DNA of 64,000 nucleotides, from contig NZ_CP142362.1 in assembly GCF_035918395.1 (NCBI RefSeq), positions 3,013,501 to 3,077,500 on the forward strand. Direction: 5' to 3'. The position numbers and the translations under genes were made by a program. Below, in pieces: positions 16,760 through 26,329 of this stretch; position 1 is the first letter of the stretch, and every line of letters begins with the position of its first letter. The notes beneath the pieces were generated by a model. The model saw only the letters and a list, made by a program, of their open reading frames with translations, made no database searches and was not told the origin of the DNA. This DNA is from Mycolicibacterium sp. ND9-15 (GTDB taxonomy: Bacteria > Actinomycetota > Actinomycetes > Mycobacteriales > Mycobacteriaceae).

Positions 16760-18178
16760 GTGACCATCCCCAACGTGCTGGCCCACCGATACGCCAGTGA
16801 AGACATGGTGGCCATCTGGTCGCCGGAGGCCAAGGTCGTCGCGGAGCGCCGGCTGTGGCTGGCGGTGCTGAGCGCGCAGGCGGAGTTGGGTGTGAGCGTC
16901 CCCGCGTCGGTGGTTGCGGACTACGAGCGGGTGCTCGAGCGGGTCGACCTGTCCTCGATTGCGGCCCGCGAACGGGTGCTGCGCCACGATGTCAAGGCGC
17001 GCATCGAGGAGTTCAACGCGCTGGCGGGTCACGAACACGTGCACAAGGGCATGACTAGCCGCGACCTGACCGAGAACGTCGAGCAGCTGCAGATCCGCCG
17101 TTCACTCGAACTCGTGCATACGCATGGCGTGGCGGTGGTGGCCCGGCTGGCCGAGCGTGCCGTCTTGTATCGCGACCTCGTCATGGCCGGGCGCAGCCAC
17201 AACGTCGCGGCGCAGGCCACCACGTTGGGCAAGCGGTTCGCTTCGGCGGCCGAGGAGACGCTGATCGCGCTGCAGCGGCTGCGCTCGTTGGTCGACCGCT
17301 ATCCGTTACGTGGCATCAAGGGCCCGATGGGTACCGCTCAGGACATGCTGGACCTGTTCGACGGGGACGTGTCGCGGCTCGCCGAGTTGGAACGCCGCGT
17401 TGCCGAATTCCTCGGTTTCACCGAGATTTTCACCAGCGTAGGGCAGGTTTACCCGCGCTCGCTCGACCACGACGTCATCTCGACGCTCGTCCAGGTGGGT
17501 GCGGGACCATCGTCGCTGGCCCACACCATCCGGCTGATGGCCGGGCACGAGCTCGTCACCGAGGGCTTCGCGCCAGGGCAGGTGGGGTCGTCGGCGATGC
17601 CACACAAGATGAACACGCGGTCGTGCGAGCGGGTGAACGGGCTGCAGGTGGTGCTCCGCGGTTACGCGTCCATGGCGGCCGAACTCGCCGGCGCGCAATG
17701 GAATGAGGGCGACGTGTTCTGCTCGGTGGTGCGCCGGGTCGCGCTGCCGGATGCGTTCTTCGCCGTCGACGGACAGATCGAGACCTTCCTGACGGTGCTC
17801 GACGAGTTCGGCGCCTACCCCGCGGTGATCCAGCGTGAGCTGGACCGCTACCTGCCTTTCCTCGCGACGACTCGGATCCTCATCGCCGCCGTCCGGGCCG
17901 GGGTCGGCCGCGAGACCGCTCACGAGGTGATCAAGGAGCACGCCGTCGCGGTGGCCCTGGCGATGCGGGAGAAGGGTTCCGAACCCGACCTGCTGGATCG
18001 GTTGGCCGCCGACCCGCGGCTACCGCTGGACCGGGCGGCGTTGGATGCGGCGCTGGCCGACAAGCAGGCGTTCTCCGGCGCGGCCGGTGATCAGGTGGAC
18101 CGGGTGGTCGAGGCGGTCGACGAGTTGGTGAGCCGCTATCCCGAAGCGGCGAAATACACTTCGGGTGCCATCTTGTGA
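16760..18178 (+). CDS. purB: Adenylosuccinate lyase
   Basis: A 472-residue lyase of the fumarase/aspartase superfamily. It splits SAICAR to AICAR and adenylosuccinate to AMP, each releasing fumarate. The signature [10 protein letters not shown] is intact, as are [11 protein letters not shown] and the His of [13 protein letters not shown]. Start at GTG 16760 ([13 protein letters not shown]), which matches the usual N-terminus and 472-residue length; in-frame sequence upstream has no resemblance. Its TGA overlaps the GTG of the P450 gene (GTGA), linking purB and cyp126 translation as in M. tuberculosis. Confidence 0.97.
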   Translation: MTIPNVLAHRYASEDMVAIWSPEAKVVAERRLWLAVLSAQAELGVSVPASVVADYERVLERVDLSSIAARERVLRHDVKARIEEFNALAGHEHVHKGMTSRDLTENVEQLQIRRSLELVHTHGVAVVARLAERAVLYRDLVMAGRSHNVAAQATTLGKRFASAAEETLIALQRLRSLVDRYPLRGIKGPMGTAQDMLDLFDGDVSRLAELERRVAEFLGFTEIFTSVGQVYPRSLDHDVISTLVQVGAGPSSLAHTIRLMAGHELVTEGFAPGQVGSSAMPHKMNTRSCERVNGLQVVLRGYASMAAELAGAQWNEGDVFCSVVRRVALPDAFFAVDGQIETFLTVLDEFGAYPAVIQRELDRYLPFLATTRILIAAVRAGVGRETAHEVIKEHAVAVALAMREKGSEPDLLDRLAADPRLPLDRAALDAALADKQAFSGAAGDQVDRVVEAVDELVSRYPEAAKYTSGAIL

Positions 18179-19392
18179 CACTGGCCGGCATCGACTTCAC
18201 CGATCTGGACAACTTCGCCAACGGATTTCCGCACGAGCTGTTCGCGCTGCATCGTCGCGAGGCACCGGTCTATTGGCATGAGCCGACTGAACACACGCCC
18301 GACGGCGAGGGCTTCTGGTCGGTCGCCACCTATGCCGAAACCCTTGCGGTGTTTCGCGATCCGGAGACCTTCTCGTCGGTGACGGGGGGCTCGCGCCCAT
18401 ACGGTGGCACGCTGCTGCAGGACCTGGCGGTCGCCGGGCAGGTGCTCAACATGATGGACGACCCGCGGCACGCCCAGATTCGGCGGCTGGTCAGTTCGGG
18501 GCTCACGCCGCGGATGATCCGACGGGTCGAGGACGATCTGCGTGCGCGTGCGCAGCGGCTCTTGGATGCCGTTGAGCGGGGCCAGCCCTTTGACTTCCTG
18601 GTCGACGTCGCCGCCGAGTTGCCGATGCAGATGATCTGCATCCTGCTGGGAGTGCCCGAGTCCGAACGGCATTGGTTGTTCCAGGCGATCGAGCCGCAGT
18701 TCGACTTCGGTGGTTCACGCAAGGCATCCCTCGGACAGCTGACGGCCGAAGAGGCCGGTTCGCGGATGTACACCTACGGCCAGGAGTTGATCGCCGCCAA
18801 ACGCGCAGAACCGACCGACGACATGCTGTCGGTGGTGGCGAACGCTTCGGTGGACGACGGTGCGCTGTCGGATCTGGAGCTCTACCTGTTCTTCAGCCTG
18901 CTGTTCAGCGCCGGTGCCGAGACGACGCGGAACGCGGTGGCCGGTGGACTGTTGGCACTGATCGAGAATCGGGCGCAGATGTCCATGCTGCGCGACGATC
19001 TGGCGCTGCTGCCGTCGGCTGTCGAGGAGATGGTGCGCTGGTCGTCGCCGTCACCGTCGAAGCGGCGCACCGCGACCCGGGATGTGTCGTTGGGCGGACA
19101 TGACATCGCCGCCGGTCAGAAGGTGCAGATCTGGGAGGGCTCGGCCAACCGCGACGAAGCGGTGTTCACCGATCCCGACGTGTTCGACATCACCCGTAAA
19201 CCCAACCCGCATCTCGGCTTCGGCCAGGGCGTGCATTACTGCCTCGGCGCGAACCTCGCGCGGCTCGAGCTGCGCGTGCTGTTCGAAGAGCTGCTGGCGC
19301 GGTTCTCCGCAGCGAAGTTGGTCAGGCCCGTCGAGTGGACACGGAGCAACCGGCATACCGGGATTCGGCATCTCGTGGTCGAGCTGCGGTGA
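18175..19392 (+). CDS. cyp126: Cytochrome P450 CYP126
   Basis: A 405-residue P450 closely resembling CYP126 (Rv0778): [15 protein letters not shown] at the start, [17 protein letters not shown], and [16 protein letters not shown] at the end. Motifs: AGAETT at 246-251 in the I-helix, EEMVR at 284-288, haem Cys356 in GVHYCLGAN. Natural substrate unknown. The GTG start overlaps the purB stop, so it depends on purB transcription and translation, an odd pairing of a P450 with a purine enzyme that is conserved in M. tuberculosis. Confidence 0.93.
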   Translation: MTLAGIDFTDLDNFANGFPHELFALHRREAPVYWHEPTEHTPDGEGFWSVATYAETLAVFRDPETFSSVTGGSRPYGGTLLQDLAVAGQVLNMMDDPRHAQIRRLVSSGLTPRMIRRVEDDLRARAQRLLDAVERGQPFDFLVDVAAELPMQMICILLGVPESERHWLFQAIEPQFDFGGSRKASLGQLTAEEAGSRMYTYGQELIAAKRAEPTDDMLSVVANASVDDGALSDLELYLFFSLLFSAGAETTRNAVAGGLLALIENRAQMSMLRDDLALLPSAVEEMVRWSSPSPSKRRTATRDVSLGGHDIAAGQKVQIWEGSANRDEAVFTDPDVFDITRKPNPHLGFGQGVHYCLGANLARLELRVLFEELLARFSAAKLVRPVEWTRSNRHTGIRHLVVELR

Positions 19393-19402
19393 GCGGCGGG
19401 CG

Positions 19403-20386
19403 GTGAGGCCCGACGCGTTCGCGTTCGTGATGGCGACCGGCATCGTGTCGATCGCCGCGGCGGATCACGGCTTCCCGTATCTCAGCGACGGGCTGGCCGT
19501 GGTGGCGGTCGCCGCGCTGCTGATTCTTATTGTCATAGCGGTGATTTCATGGGTTGGACGCCCACCTGATCTGTCGGATCTCGATGTCACGATCGGCTTG
19601 TTCACGTTCGTCGCCGCGTGCGCCGTCCTCGACAGCAGATTGACGTCGATATCGGAGGTGCTGTGGGCATTGGGCGTGTCGGCGGCCGTGGCTTGGCTGA
19701 CACTGATCGCCCTGACGGCGCGGAACTTCGTTTCGCTGTCCTGGAACGAATTGCAGGGTCGCGCGCGTGGCGCATGGGAACTGTGCAGCGTCGGCACGTC
19801 CGGATTGGCGATCGTCACGGTTGCACTTGCGCGCGATAGGGGTTGGCATGCCGTAATGCTGATCGCAGTGGCGTTATGGGTCGTCGCGATCGCGCTCTAC
19901 GTGTTGATGACCACGCTGATTCTGGCGCGGGCGCTCGCCGCGCGGTTGGACCCCGGCGGGTTCGAACCTGATGCGTGGATACTGATGGGCGGACTGGCCA
20001 TAGTCACGTTGGCCGGAGACCACATTCATCGCGCCGGGATCGACGGCGTTCGCGAGGTGACGATCGCGGCGTGGTGTCTGGCTTCGATGTGGATCCTGCC
20101 GCTTCTGCACTTTGGAGTGCGCCACATCCAGCGCCCGGATGCCCGGCGTTTCGCCGGGGTGTGGTGGGCGATGGTGTTCCCGCTGGGCATGTACTCGTCG
20201 GCCAGCCACGCGATGGCCATCGAAACCGGATGGCCTGTCCTGCCCATGGTTTCGCTGATCTTCTTCTGGGTTGCGTTTGCTTCGTGGGCCGTTGTGGCGA
20301 TCGCTGGGATGTTGCGATTGCGGGCTTGTTGTGCGCGCCGCCTACCCTCGACGCGACGCCGTGCTAGCCGCGCCGACCCAGGCTAG
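19403..20386 (+). CDS. SLAC1/TDT-family transporter
   Basis: A 327-residue membrane protein with about nine to ten hydrophobic segments. The first helix begins with FAFVMATGIVSIAA, resembling the conserved start of the tellurite-resistance/dicarboxylate transporter (TDT, SLAC1) family. Members conduct or export organic acids or anions; the substrate here is open. The best start is the GTG at 19403, 10 nt after the cyp126 stop, with GGCGGGCG upstream as a weak binding site, so it is likely co-transcribed with purB-cyp126. The stop overlaps that of the convergent AbiEi/DUF559 gene (CTAG). Confidence 0.8.
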   Translation: MRPDAFAFVMATGIVSIAAADHGFPYLSDGLAVVAVAALLILIVIAVISWVGRPPDLSDLDVTIGLFTFVAACAVLDSRLTSISEVLWALGVSAAVAWLTLIALTARNFVSLSWNELQGRARGAWELCSVGTSGLAIVTVALARDRGWHAVMLIAVALWVVAIALYVLMTTLILARALAARLDPGGFEPDAWILMGGLAIVTLAGDHIHRAGIDGVREVTIAAWCLASMWILPLLHFGVRHIQRPDARRFAGVWWAMVFPLGMYSSASHAMAIETGWPVLPMVSLIFFWVAFASWAVVAIAGMLRLRACCARRLPSTRRRASRADPG

Positions 20387-21270
20387 CCAGGGTATTGCCC
20401 TGTCGCTGCGGAGATTTCCGCAATCACTCGCTTCGGGTACTCGGTCAGGTCGAGCCAGGTGAAGCGCAGCACTTTCCAGCCGAGCAGCGCAATGGCGTTC
20501 TGCCGCGTGCGGTCAACCTGGAACACGTCGCTGTCGATGTGGAACGCCCAGCCGTCGACCTCGATCGCGACCGTCTCGCTGACGAATGCGACATCGACCT
20601 TGTAGCCGCCGACGGGATGATTGGTCGTCCAACCGGTGAAGCCGGCGTCGCGCAGCAGCTTTACCAGGATGCGCTCGGCCTTCGAGCGTGCGCCGTCCTG
20701 TGCGGCCCGCAGCAGTCGGCGCGCGGCGGGCGAACCATGCCTGCCTGTGTTGCGCAGGTGCGCCCGCCAGAGTTGCGGGAGCTCGACGTGTCGCTGCAGG
20801 GCTTTATCCATCAGCTTCGGTCCGCCGCCGCGTCGCACCGCGGCTTCGACGACGGTCAGGGGTAGCTCGGTGACCCTCAGGCCGTCGCGTTCGACAATGT
20901 CGCGGGGATGCAGGTCGCGCCGCCGCAGCCACGTACCCGACAGATGGCGCAGCCGGCTCCGCCGCGGGACGGTGACCTCGACGGTCTCTGGGGCGAACTT
21001 CGACAGTCCGTGCCACCATGCTGCCGCCAGCCCGCTGGCGCATGCGTGTGGGCCGTATGCGAGGACCGCGGCCCGGACCCGAGCAGCATCGGTGAACTGT
21101 CGATCGGCGACGAAGTACACGCTGCGCGCGTACCGCTGCCAATGCCCCGACCGGAGTCGACGGTTGATCGCGTCCTGGCTGAGCCCCGCGCGTTTGGCTT
21201 GAGTGAGCGTGATGATGCCGTCCTGGCGGCGCAGATACTCGTCGAGCACACCACGATGGACGCGAGACAC
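20383..21270 (-). CDS. AbiEi-like winged-helix plus DUF559 nuclease-like protein
   Basis: A 295-residue protein of two modules. Residues 1-60 (QDGIITLTQAKRAGLSQDAI) match the winged helix of AbiEi-type type IV antitoxins; the middle region continues that family (WWHGL, LPLTVVEAAVRRG). The last 100 residues are a DUF559/Vsr-like endonuclease-type fold with Lys-x-Asp-x-Ala-Phe (GYKVDVAFV), IEVDGWAFH, and QNAIALLGWKVLRFTW. Such stand-alone proteins are frequent in mycobacteria; no AbiEii-like nucleotidyltransferase toxin gene is next to it. It begins with GTG. An IS element inserted 55 bp upstream, so its promoter context has changed. Confidence 0.78.
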   Translation of the reverse strand: MSRVHRGVLDEYLRRQDGIITLTQAKRAGLSQDAINRRLRSGHWQRYARSVYFVADRQFTDAARVRAAVLAYGPHACASGLAAAWWHGLSKFAPETVEVTVPRRSRLRHLSGTWLRRRDLHPRDIVERDGLRVTELPLTVVEAAVRRGGGPKLMDKALQRHVELPQLWRAHLRNTGRHGSPAARRLLRAAQDGARSKAERILVKLLRDAGFTGWTTNHPVGGYKVDVAFVSETVAIEVDGWAFHIDSDVFQVDRTRQNAIALLGWKVLRFTWLDLTEYPKRVIAEISAATGQYPG

Positions 21271-21298
21271 CCCGCCACCGGTTCCATCGAAGCGATTT

Positions 21299-21325
21299 GT
21301 GGAGCCGCACCGGCGGTCAGCGCCG
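21299..21325. terminator. Left half of a hairpin split by the IS element
   Basis: GTGGAGC at 21299-21305 pairs with GCTCCAC at 22674-22680 on the far side of the IS, and CCGGCG (21310-21315) pairs with CGCCGG (22664-22669). Joining the flanks and removing one target copy restores a nested hairpin of 7 and 6 bp with loop GTCAG. It would have ended transcription of the gene at 22691-23308, or served as a two-way terminator. Confidence 0.7.
21311..21325. repeat. Left 15-bp target-site duplication of the IS element
   Basis: CGGCGGTCAGCGCCG occurs here and again directly at 22654-22668. Such direct copies at both element ends are the expected footprint of transposition; the length is at the upper end of what IS481-family elements make. 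Confidence 0.9.
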
Positions 21326-21330
21326 TGTTC

Positions 21331-21381
21331 TGTTCGGGGACATCGCTGACAGTTGTATGTCTCGGGACATCGCTGACACTT
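21331..21381. repeat. Double terminal repeat, left IS end
   Basis: Two tandem copies of a 24-bp motif. The inner copy at 21358-21381 reads TGTCTCGGGACATCGCTGAC and four more bases and is identical to the right-end copies; the outer copy at 21331-21354 begins TGTTCGGGG and ends in AGTT, showing a few changes. Confidence 0.9.
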
Positions 21382-21407
21382 GAGTAGGGCCTGGGCCAGG
21401 ATGGCTC

Positions 21408-22601
21408 ATGGCTCAGAAGGTGACGGCGATGGACATTCGGATGGCTTCGGCGTTGGCCGGCCAGGTCGACAACGTGGCGCAGTTCTGCCGGGACAGCGCG
21501 ATCAGTCGACAGACGTATTACAAGTTCCGCAAGCGTTTCCGTGACGGTGGGATCGAGGGTCTGCAGGATCGGTCGCGGCGTCCGCTGACTTCGCCGGGGC
21601 AGACCCCGGTCGAGGTGGAAGACCTGATCGTGTTGCGGCGTAAGCAGTTGATCGAGGATGGCCGCGATCACGGTGCACAGTCGATCGTGTGGTCGTTGCA
21701 GCGCGAGGGTATCGCGGTGCCGTCAGTGTCGACGGTGTGGCAGATCTTGACCCGTCGCGGGGCGATCGTCCCGCAGCCACAGAAGCGGCCGAAGTCGGCG
21801 ACCAAACGGTTTTGCTTCGATCGGCCCAACGAGTGTTGGCAGTCCGATTGGACCGGATGGACGCTGGCCGACGGCAGCGCGGTGGGCATCGCGGGCAGTC
21901 TCGACGACCACTCCCGGTATGTGGTGGGTTTGCGCGCGGGTGCCGGTGACGCGGACGCCGAGCTTGTCTGGGAGGTGATGCTGGCAGGCATCGACGAGTG
22001 CGGGATACCATCGATGTCGTTGTCGGACAACGGAATCGTCTACACTGGCCGCTTCCACGCGCATGAATCAGCTTTCGAGGTCAATCTGCGCGCTCTCGGG
22101 GTGCGGACCATCAACTCGACGCCGTTTCACCCGCAGACCTGCGGCAAGATCGAGCGGTTCTGGCAGACGCTGAAGAAGTGGCTGTCTGCCCGCGATCCGG
22201 CGGCTACTGTCGAGGAACTCAACGCCCTGCTCGAGCAGTTCCGCACCTATTACAACCACCAACGGCCGCACCGCGCGCTACGTGGCGCCACCCCGGCCGA
22301 GGCATTCAGCGCCACCGTCATGGCCCGCCCCGCCGAGCGTCCACTGCCCGCACCGGTGTTCGTCAGCCGCCGCACCGTCGGAGAGAAGTCGGGACAGGTG
22401 TTCGTCGCGCCCTACAAGGTCAACGTCGGGCTGCGCTGGGCCGGCCACGACTGCGATGTCATCCGCGACGGCGAGCACATCACCATCTTCAGCGGCAACC
22501 GACTCGTGCGCACTCTCACTGCCGATCCCACACGCAACTACCAGTCCATCGACAAGACCACCCGCACCTATCGCACCCGCGAGCCCAAACCGGCATCATG
22601 A
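21408..22601 (+). CDS. IS481-family DDE transposase
   Basis: A 397-residue transposase. Residues 1-60 are a helix-turn-helix domain of the leucine-zipper/IS481 type (CRDSAISRQTYYKFRKRF). The retroviral-type integrase core follows with the first Asp in WQSDWTGW, the second Asp in LSDNGIVYTG, and the Glu in CGKIERFWQTLKKW, so the DDE triad is complete. YYNHQRPHRAL is the usual motif after the core. The reading frame is uninterrupted and of full family length, so it is probably functional. Its end reaches the inner right terminal repeat. Confidence 0.95.
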   Translation: MAQKVTAMDIRMASALAGQVDNVAQFCRDSAISRQTYYKFRKRFRDGGIEGLQDRSRRPLTSPGQTPVEVEDLIVLRRKQLIEDGRDHGAQSIVWSLQREGIAVPSVSTVWQILTRRGAIVPQPQKRPKSATKRFCFDRPNECWQSDWTGWTLADGSAVGIAGSLDDHSRYVVGLRAGAGDADAELVWEVMLAGIDECGIPSMSLSDNGIVYTGRFHAHESAFEVNLRALGVRTINSTPFHPQTCGKIERFWQTLKKWLSARDPAATVEELNALLEQFRTYYNHQRPHRALRGATPAEAFSATVMARPAERPLPAPVFVSRRTVGEKSGQVFVAPYKVNVGLRWAGHDCDVIRDGEHITIFSGNRLVRTLTADPTRNYQSIDKTTRTYRTREPKPAS

Positions 22602-22648
22602 GTGTCAGCGATGTCCCGAGACATAAGTGTCAGCGATGTCCCGAGACA
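22601..22648. repeat. Double terminal repeat, right IS end
   Basis: Two inverted copies of the terminal motif, at 22601-22623 and 22625-22648, each with the core TGTCAGCGATGTCCCGAGAC. Together with the left pair they define the element ends. Confidence 0.9.
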
Positions 22649-22653
22649 CCACA

Positions 22654-22680
22654 CGGCGGTCAGCGCCGGTAACGCTCCAC
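22654..22680. terminator. Right target duplication (22654-22668) and right half of the split hairpin
   Basis: CGGCGGTCAGCGCCG repeats the left flank exactly, followed by G, TAAC and GCTCCAC, the partner of GTGGAGC at 21299. The inner stem-loop CCGGCG-GTCAG-CGCCGG is still almost complete in each duplicated copy; the outer stem is split. The minus-strand membrane gene ends 10 bp to the right. Confidence 0.7.
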
Positions 22681-22690
22681 AAGTCGCTGC

Positions 22691-23308
22691 TTACCGGCGA
22701 CGGGCGACGCCTGCCGAGCGCAGCTCGAGGGCGGCGAGGCCGCGGATCGCGTCGGCATCGTGACCGCGCCACGCGCCGACCGGGTCGGCGTGGACGGCCA
22801 CCAGCTTGGCCAGCGGCCGGTTGGCCAGCGCCCGCAGCGCCAACAGTTGCTCACCCGCGGGGGTACGAGCCAGGGAGGTCGCGATCCATTTGCGGCGGAA
22901 GAAGCGGAGCCGCAGGAACAGCCACGGCATCGCGACGGCCAGGATCGGCGGCGCGGCCACCGCGAGCGCCAGCACCCAGGCCAACCACGACGCAGTCGTG
23001 TCGAGGCTGTGTCCGGCCCCAGCGATGTCGAGTGCCGCCTCGCTGGCCGCGCGCAGCGGCTTGCTGAGCGCGTCGCCGATGAGCGGAAAGTCGTCGGTGC
23101 GCTCGCCCGCGGCATCCAGGTTGTCGGCCACTCCGTTGGCGCCGGCCTGGACCTGACGCCCCACCGCGGCGATGGTCGAGACGGCCGAGTGCACGGCCAT
23201 GCCGACCATCACCCACACGGCGGTCCAGACCGCCACGACGATGTCGCTGACGAGCTGGGCCAGGAGGCGTGACGGAGTGGTGGCATAGGGGATAAACCGC
23301 GAAGTCAT
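22691..23308 (-). CDS. Small membrane protein, Rv0779c-like
   Basis: A 205-residue protein with two hydrophobic regions (about residues 14-42 and 107-133) separated by a polar helical segment, and a basic cytoplasmic-type tail (RLRFFRRKW). No catalytic motif is seen. Position directly before purC, in divergent orientation, matches Rv0779c of M. tuberculosis. Function unknown. Its 3' end was flanked by the hairpin that the IS has split, so readthrough from this gene into the IS in antisense is possible. Confidence 0.75.
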   Translation of the reverse strand: MTSRFIPYATTPSRLLAQLVSDIVVAVWTAVWVMVGMAVHSAVSTIAAVGRQVQAGANGVADNLDAAGERTDDFPLIGDALSKPLRAASEAALDIAGAGHSLDTTASWLAWVLALAVAAPPILAVAMPWLFLRLRFFRRKWIATSLARTPAGEQLLALRALANRPLAKLVAVHADPVGAWRGHDADAIRGLAALELRSAGVARRR

Positions 23309-23327
23309 GGCACTAGATGCTGCCCGA

Positions 23328-23333
23328 TAGGCT
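23328..23333 (+). promoter_or_regulatory. purC -10 box, leaderless arrangement
   Basis: TAGGCT with 6 nt to the purC ATG and no Shine-Dalgarno; the transcript likely starts at the A of ATG. Only 31 bp separate purC from the divergent membrane gene. Confidence 0.6.
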
Positions 23334-23339
23334 GGCCCG

Positions 23340-24227
23340 ATGCGCCCCGCTCTGTCCGACTACGAACATCTGGCCAGTGGCAAGGTTCGCGAGCTGTACC
23401 GCGTGGACGACGAGACGCTGCTCTTCGTGGCCAGCGACCGCATCTCCGCCTACGACCACATCCTCGACTCGCAGATCCCCGACAAGGGGCGCATCCTGAC
23501 CGCGATGAGCGTGTTCTTCTTCGATCTGGTCGACACGCCCAACCACCTCGCCGGACCGCCCGACGACGAGCGCATCCCCGCCGACGTGCTCGGGCGCGCG
23601 CTGGTGGTCCAGGAACTCCAGATGCTGCCGGTGGAGGCGGTCGCGCGCGGCTACCTCACCGGTTCTGGGCTCATCGACTACCAACGGACCGGCACGGTGT
23701 GCGGTATCGCGCTACCCGCCGGCCTCGTCGAGGCGAGCAGGTTCGACCAGCCGCTCTTCACCCCGGCCACCAAAGCCGAACTGGGGCAGCATGACGAGAA
23801 CATCTCGTTCGCCGACGTGGTCGAGTTGATCGGCACAGAGCGGGCCGAGCAGTTGCGCGACCGGACACTGCAGACCTACAACCAAGGGGCCGAGCACGCG
23901 CTGACGAAGGGCATCATCGTCGCCGACACCAAGTTCGAGTTCGGTGTGGACTCCGACGGCGACCTGCGCCTGGCCGACGAGGTGTTCACCCCCGACTCGA
24001 GCAGGTACTGGCGGGCCGACGACTGGAAAGAAGGCGTCGTACAGCAGAGCTTCGACAAGCAGTTCGTCCGCAACTGGCTGACGGGGCCGGACTCCGGGTG
24101 GGACCGCGCCGGCGACAAGCCGCCGCCCCCGCTGCCGCCGGCCGTCGTCGATGCCACCAGGGCCCGTTACATCGAGGCCTACGAACGTATTTCGGGCCGG
24201 AAGTTCAGCGATTGGATCGGCTCGTGA
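23340..24227 (+). CDS. purC: SAICAR synthetase
   Basis: A 295-residue phosphoribosylaminoimidazole-succinocarboxamide synthase. It ligates aspartate to CAIR using [14 protein letters not shown] (ATP site), [15 protein letters not shown], and the signature [15 protein letters not shown] followed by [14 protein letters not shown] are intact. Length is typical of the actinobacterial form. The TGA overlaps the GTG of the peptidase gene downstream as GTGA. Confidence 0.97.
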   Translation: MRPALSDYEHLASGKVRELYRVDDETLLFVASDRISAYDHILDSQIPDKGRILTAMSVFFFDLVDTPNHLAGPPDDERIPADVLGRALVVQELQMLPVEAVARGYLTGSGLIDYQRTGTVCGIALPAGLVEASRFDQPLFTPATKAELGQHDENISFADVVELIGTERAEQLRDRTLQTYNQGAEHALTKGIIVADTKFEFGVDSDGDLRLADEVFTPDSSRYWRADDWKEGVVQQSFDKQFVRNWLTGPDSGWDRAGDKPPPPLPPAVVDATRARYIEAYERISGRKFSDWIGS

Positions 24228-26329
24228 AGCCGCCCGTAGCCAAGCGGGTCGAGACACGCCGCGAGCACCACGGCGAGGTCTTCTGCGATCCCTACGAGTG
24301 GCTGCGCGATAAGAGCGACCCACAGGTGATCGCACACCTGGAAGCGGAGAACGCCTACACCGAGCACGTCACCGAGCACCTTGCGCCGCTGCGCCAGAAC
24401 ATCTTCGACGAGATCAAGGCCCGCACCAAGGAAACCGACCTGTCGGTGCCGACCCGACGCGACGCATGGTGGTACTACGGCCGCAGTTTCGAGGGCAAGC
24501 AGTACAGCGTGCACTGCCGTTGCCCGGTGGCAGATCCCGACGACTGGACGCCACCGGTCCTCGACGAGAACACCGAGATTCCCGGCGAGCAGGTACTGCT
24601 CGACGAGAATGTCGAGGCCCAGGGACAGGACTTCTTCTCCCTCGGCGCAGCGTCGGTCAGCGTGGACGGCAACATCCTGGCTTACTCGGTGGATGTCCGG
24701 GGCGACGAGCGATACACCATGCGGTTCAAGGACTTACGCACCGGCGAGCTGTACGACGACACGATCAGCGGAATCGGCGCCGGTGTCACGTGGGCGGCCG
24801 ACAACCGCACGGTGTATTACACGACGCTCGACGAGGCGTGGCGTCCGGACACCATCTGGCGGCACCGCCTCGCCTCAGGGCTACCCGCCCAGCGCGTCTA
24901 CCACGAACCCGACGAACGGTACTGGCTCGGCGTCGGGCGCACCCGCAGCGACAAGTACGTCATCATCGCTGCGGGCAGCGCCGTCACCTCCGAGGTGCGT
25001 TACGCCGATGCGACGGATCCGGACGCCGAGTTCACCGTCGTATGGCCACGACGCGACTTCGTCGAGTACTCCGTCGAGCATGCGGTGGTGGGCGGCGAGG
25101 ACCGGTTCCTGATCCTGCACAACGACGGTGCGGAGAACTTCACGCTCGTGGAGGCTCCCGTCGGCGACCCCGGCGCGGTCCGCACGCTGATCGAACACCG
25201 CGACGACGTCCGCCTCGACTCAGTGGACGCGTTCGCGGGTCACCTCGTCGTCAGCTACCGCAGTGAGGCGCTGCCGAAGATCCAGCTTTGGCCGGTGCAC
25301 CCGAGCGGTGAGTACGGCCACCCCGAGGACTTCACCTTCGAGTCCGAGCTGACGTCGGCCGGGCTCAGCGCCAATCCGAACTGGAGCGCACCGAAGCTGC
25401 GGATCGGAGCCACCTCGTACACCACCCCGGTGCGCATCTTCGACGTCGACCTCGCCACCGGTGAACGGACGCTGCTGCGCGAACAGCCCGTGCTCGGCGA
25501 CTACCGTCCCGAGGATTACGTCGAGCGCCGCGACTGGGCCGTCGCACCGGACGGGGCACGGATACCGATTTCGGTCGTGCACAAGATCGGGCTGCAGTAT
25601 CCGGCGCCCACACTGCTCTACGGGTACGGGGCCTATGAGGCCTGCGAGGATCCGCGCTTCTCCATCGCGCGGCTGTCGCTGCTCGACCGAGGGATGGTCT
25701 TCGCGGTCGCCCATGTGCGCGGCGGCGGTGAGCTCGGTCGTCCGTGGTACGAGCACGGCAAGATGCTCGAGAAGAAGAACAGCTTCACCGATTTCATCGC
25801 CGTCGCACAGCATCTCGTGCAGACCGATGTCACGCGGCCGGAGAACTTGGTGGCGTACGGCGGCAGCGCCGGCGGTCTGCTCGTCGGAGCCGTCGCCAAC
25901 ATGGCACCGGAGTTGTTCGCGGGCATCCTCGCGGTCGTGCCGTTCGTGGACCCGCTCACCACGATCCTCGACCCGTCGCTTCCGCTCACCGTCACCGAAT
26001 GGGACGAGTGGGGAAACCCGTTGGACAACAACGACGTCTACGACTACATGAAATCGTACTCGCCGTATGAGAACGTGGAAGCCAGGCAGTACCCGCGGAT
26101 CCTCGCGATGACGTCGCTGAACGATACCCGGGTGTGCTACGTCGAACCGGCCAAATGGGTTGCGGCACTGCGCCACACCAAGGCCGACAACCATCCTGTG
26201 CTGTTGAAGACCGAGATGAATGCCGGCCACGGTGGCATCAGCGGTCGCTACGAACGCTGGAAGGAAACCGCGTTCCAGTACGCCTGGCTACTGGACGCTG
26301 CCCAGGCCGATCACGAACGCCGCCCCTAG
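24224..26329 (+). CDS. ptrB: Prolyl oligopeptidase-family protease (oligopeptidase B)
   Basis: A 701-residue S9A serine peptidase. The first 400 residues form the beta-propeller that restricts access to peptides; the C-terminal alpha/beta-hydrolase domain has YGYGAYE, the nucleophile in GGSAGG, the Asp in SLNDTRV, and the His in AGHGG. It cleaves short peptides after basic residues, if the OpdB specificity holds. Start is the GTG at 24224, overlapping the purC stop. Here the gene is one uninterrupted frame, whereas M. tuberculosis has the two-piece annotation ptrBa/ptrBb, so this is the intact form. The last 42 nt overlap the convergent DoxX gene. Confidence 0.95.
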   Translation: MKPPVAKRVETRREHHGEVFCDPYEWLRDKSDPQVIAHLEAENAYTEHVTEHLAPLRQNIFDEIKARTKETDLSVPTRRDAWWYYGRSFEGKQYSVHCRCPVADPDDWTPPVLDENTEIPGEQVLLDENVEAQGQDFFSLGAASVSVDGNILAYSVDVRGDERYTMRFKDLRTGELYDDTISGIGAGVTWAADNRTVYYTTLDEAWRPDTIWRHRLASGLPAQRVYHEPDERYWLGVGRTRSDKYVIIAAGSAVTSEVRYADATDPDAEFTVVWPRRDFVEYSVEHAVVGGEDRFLILHNDGAENFTLVEAPVGDPGAVRTLIEHRDDVRLDSVDAFAGHLVVSYRSEALPKIQLWPVHPSGEYGHPEDFTFESELTSAGLSANPNWSAPKLRIGATSYTTPVRIFDVDLATGERTLLREQPVLGDYRPEDYVERRDWAVAPDGARIPISVVHKIGLQYPAPTLLYGYGAYEACEDPRFSIARLSLLDRGMVFAVAHVRGGGELGRPWYEHGKMLEKKNSFTDFIAVAQHLVQTDVTRPENLVAYGGSAGGLLVGAVANMAPELFAGILAVVPFVDPLTTILDPSLPLTVTEWDEWGNPLDNNDVYDYMKSYSPYENVEARQYPRILAMTSLNDTRVCYVEPAKWVAALRHTKADNHPVLLKTEMNAGHGGISGRYERWKETAFQYAWLLDAAQADHERRP

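Larger units (their letters stand above)
21326..22653 (+). mobile_element. IS481-family insertion sequence, 1328 bp, apparently complete
   Basis: The element is bounded by 15-bp direct repeats and has inverted ends starting 5'-TGT on both sides. It carries one transposase gene. Each end contains two copies of a motif with core GGGACATCGCTGACA: left at 21331-21354 (three changes) and 21358-21381, right inverted at 22601-22623 and 22625-22648. Double sites at each end likely bind two transposase subunits. Perfect direct repeats and an intact gene indicate recent insertion. It separates the AbiEi/DUF559 gene from a small membrane-protein gene. Confidence 0.92.

Noticed and set aside
21408..22601. 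IS481 transposase fused with or interrupting a host gene
   Set aside because: The flanks rejoin to a non-coding hairpin between two complete genes, so no gene was broken.
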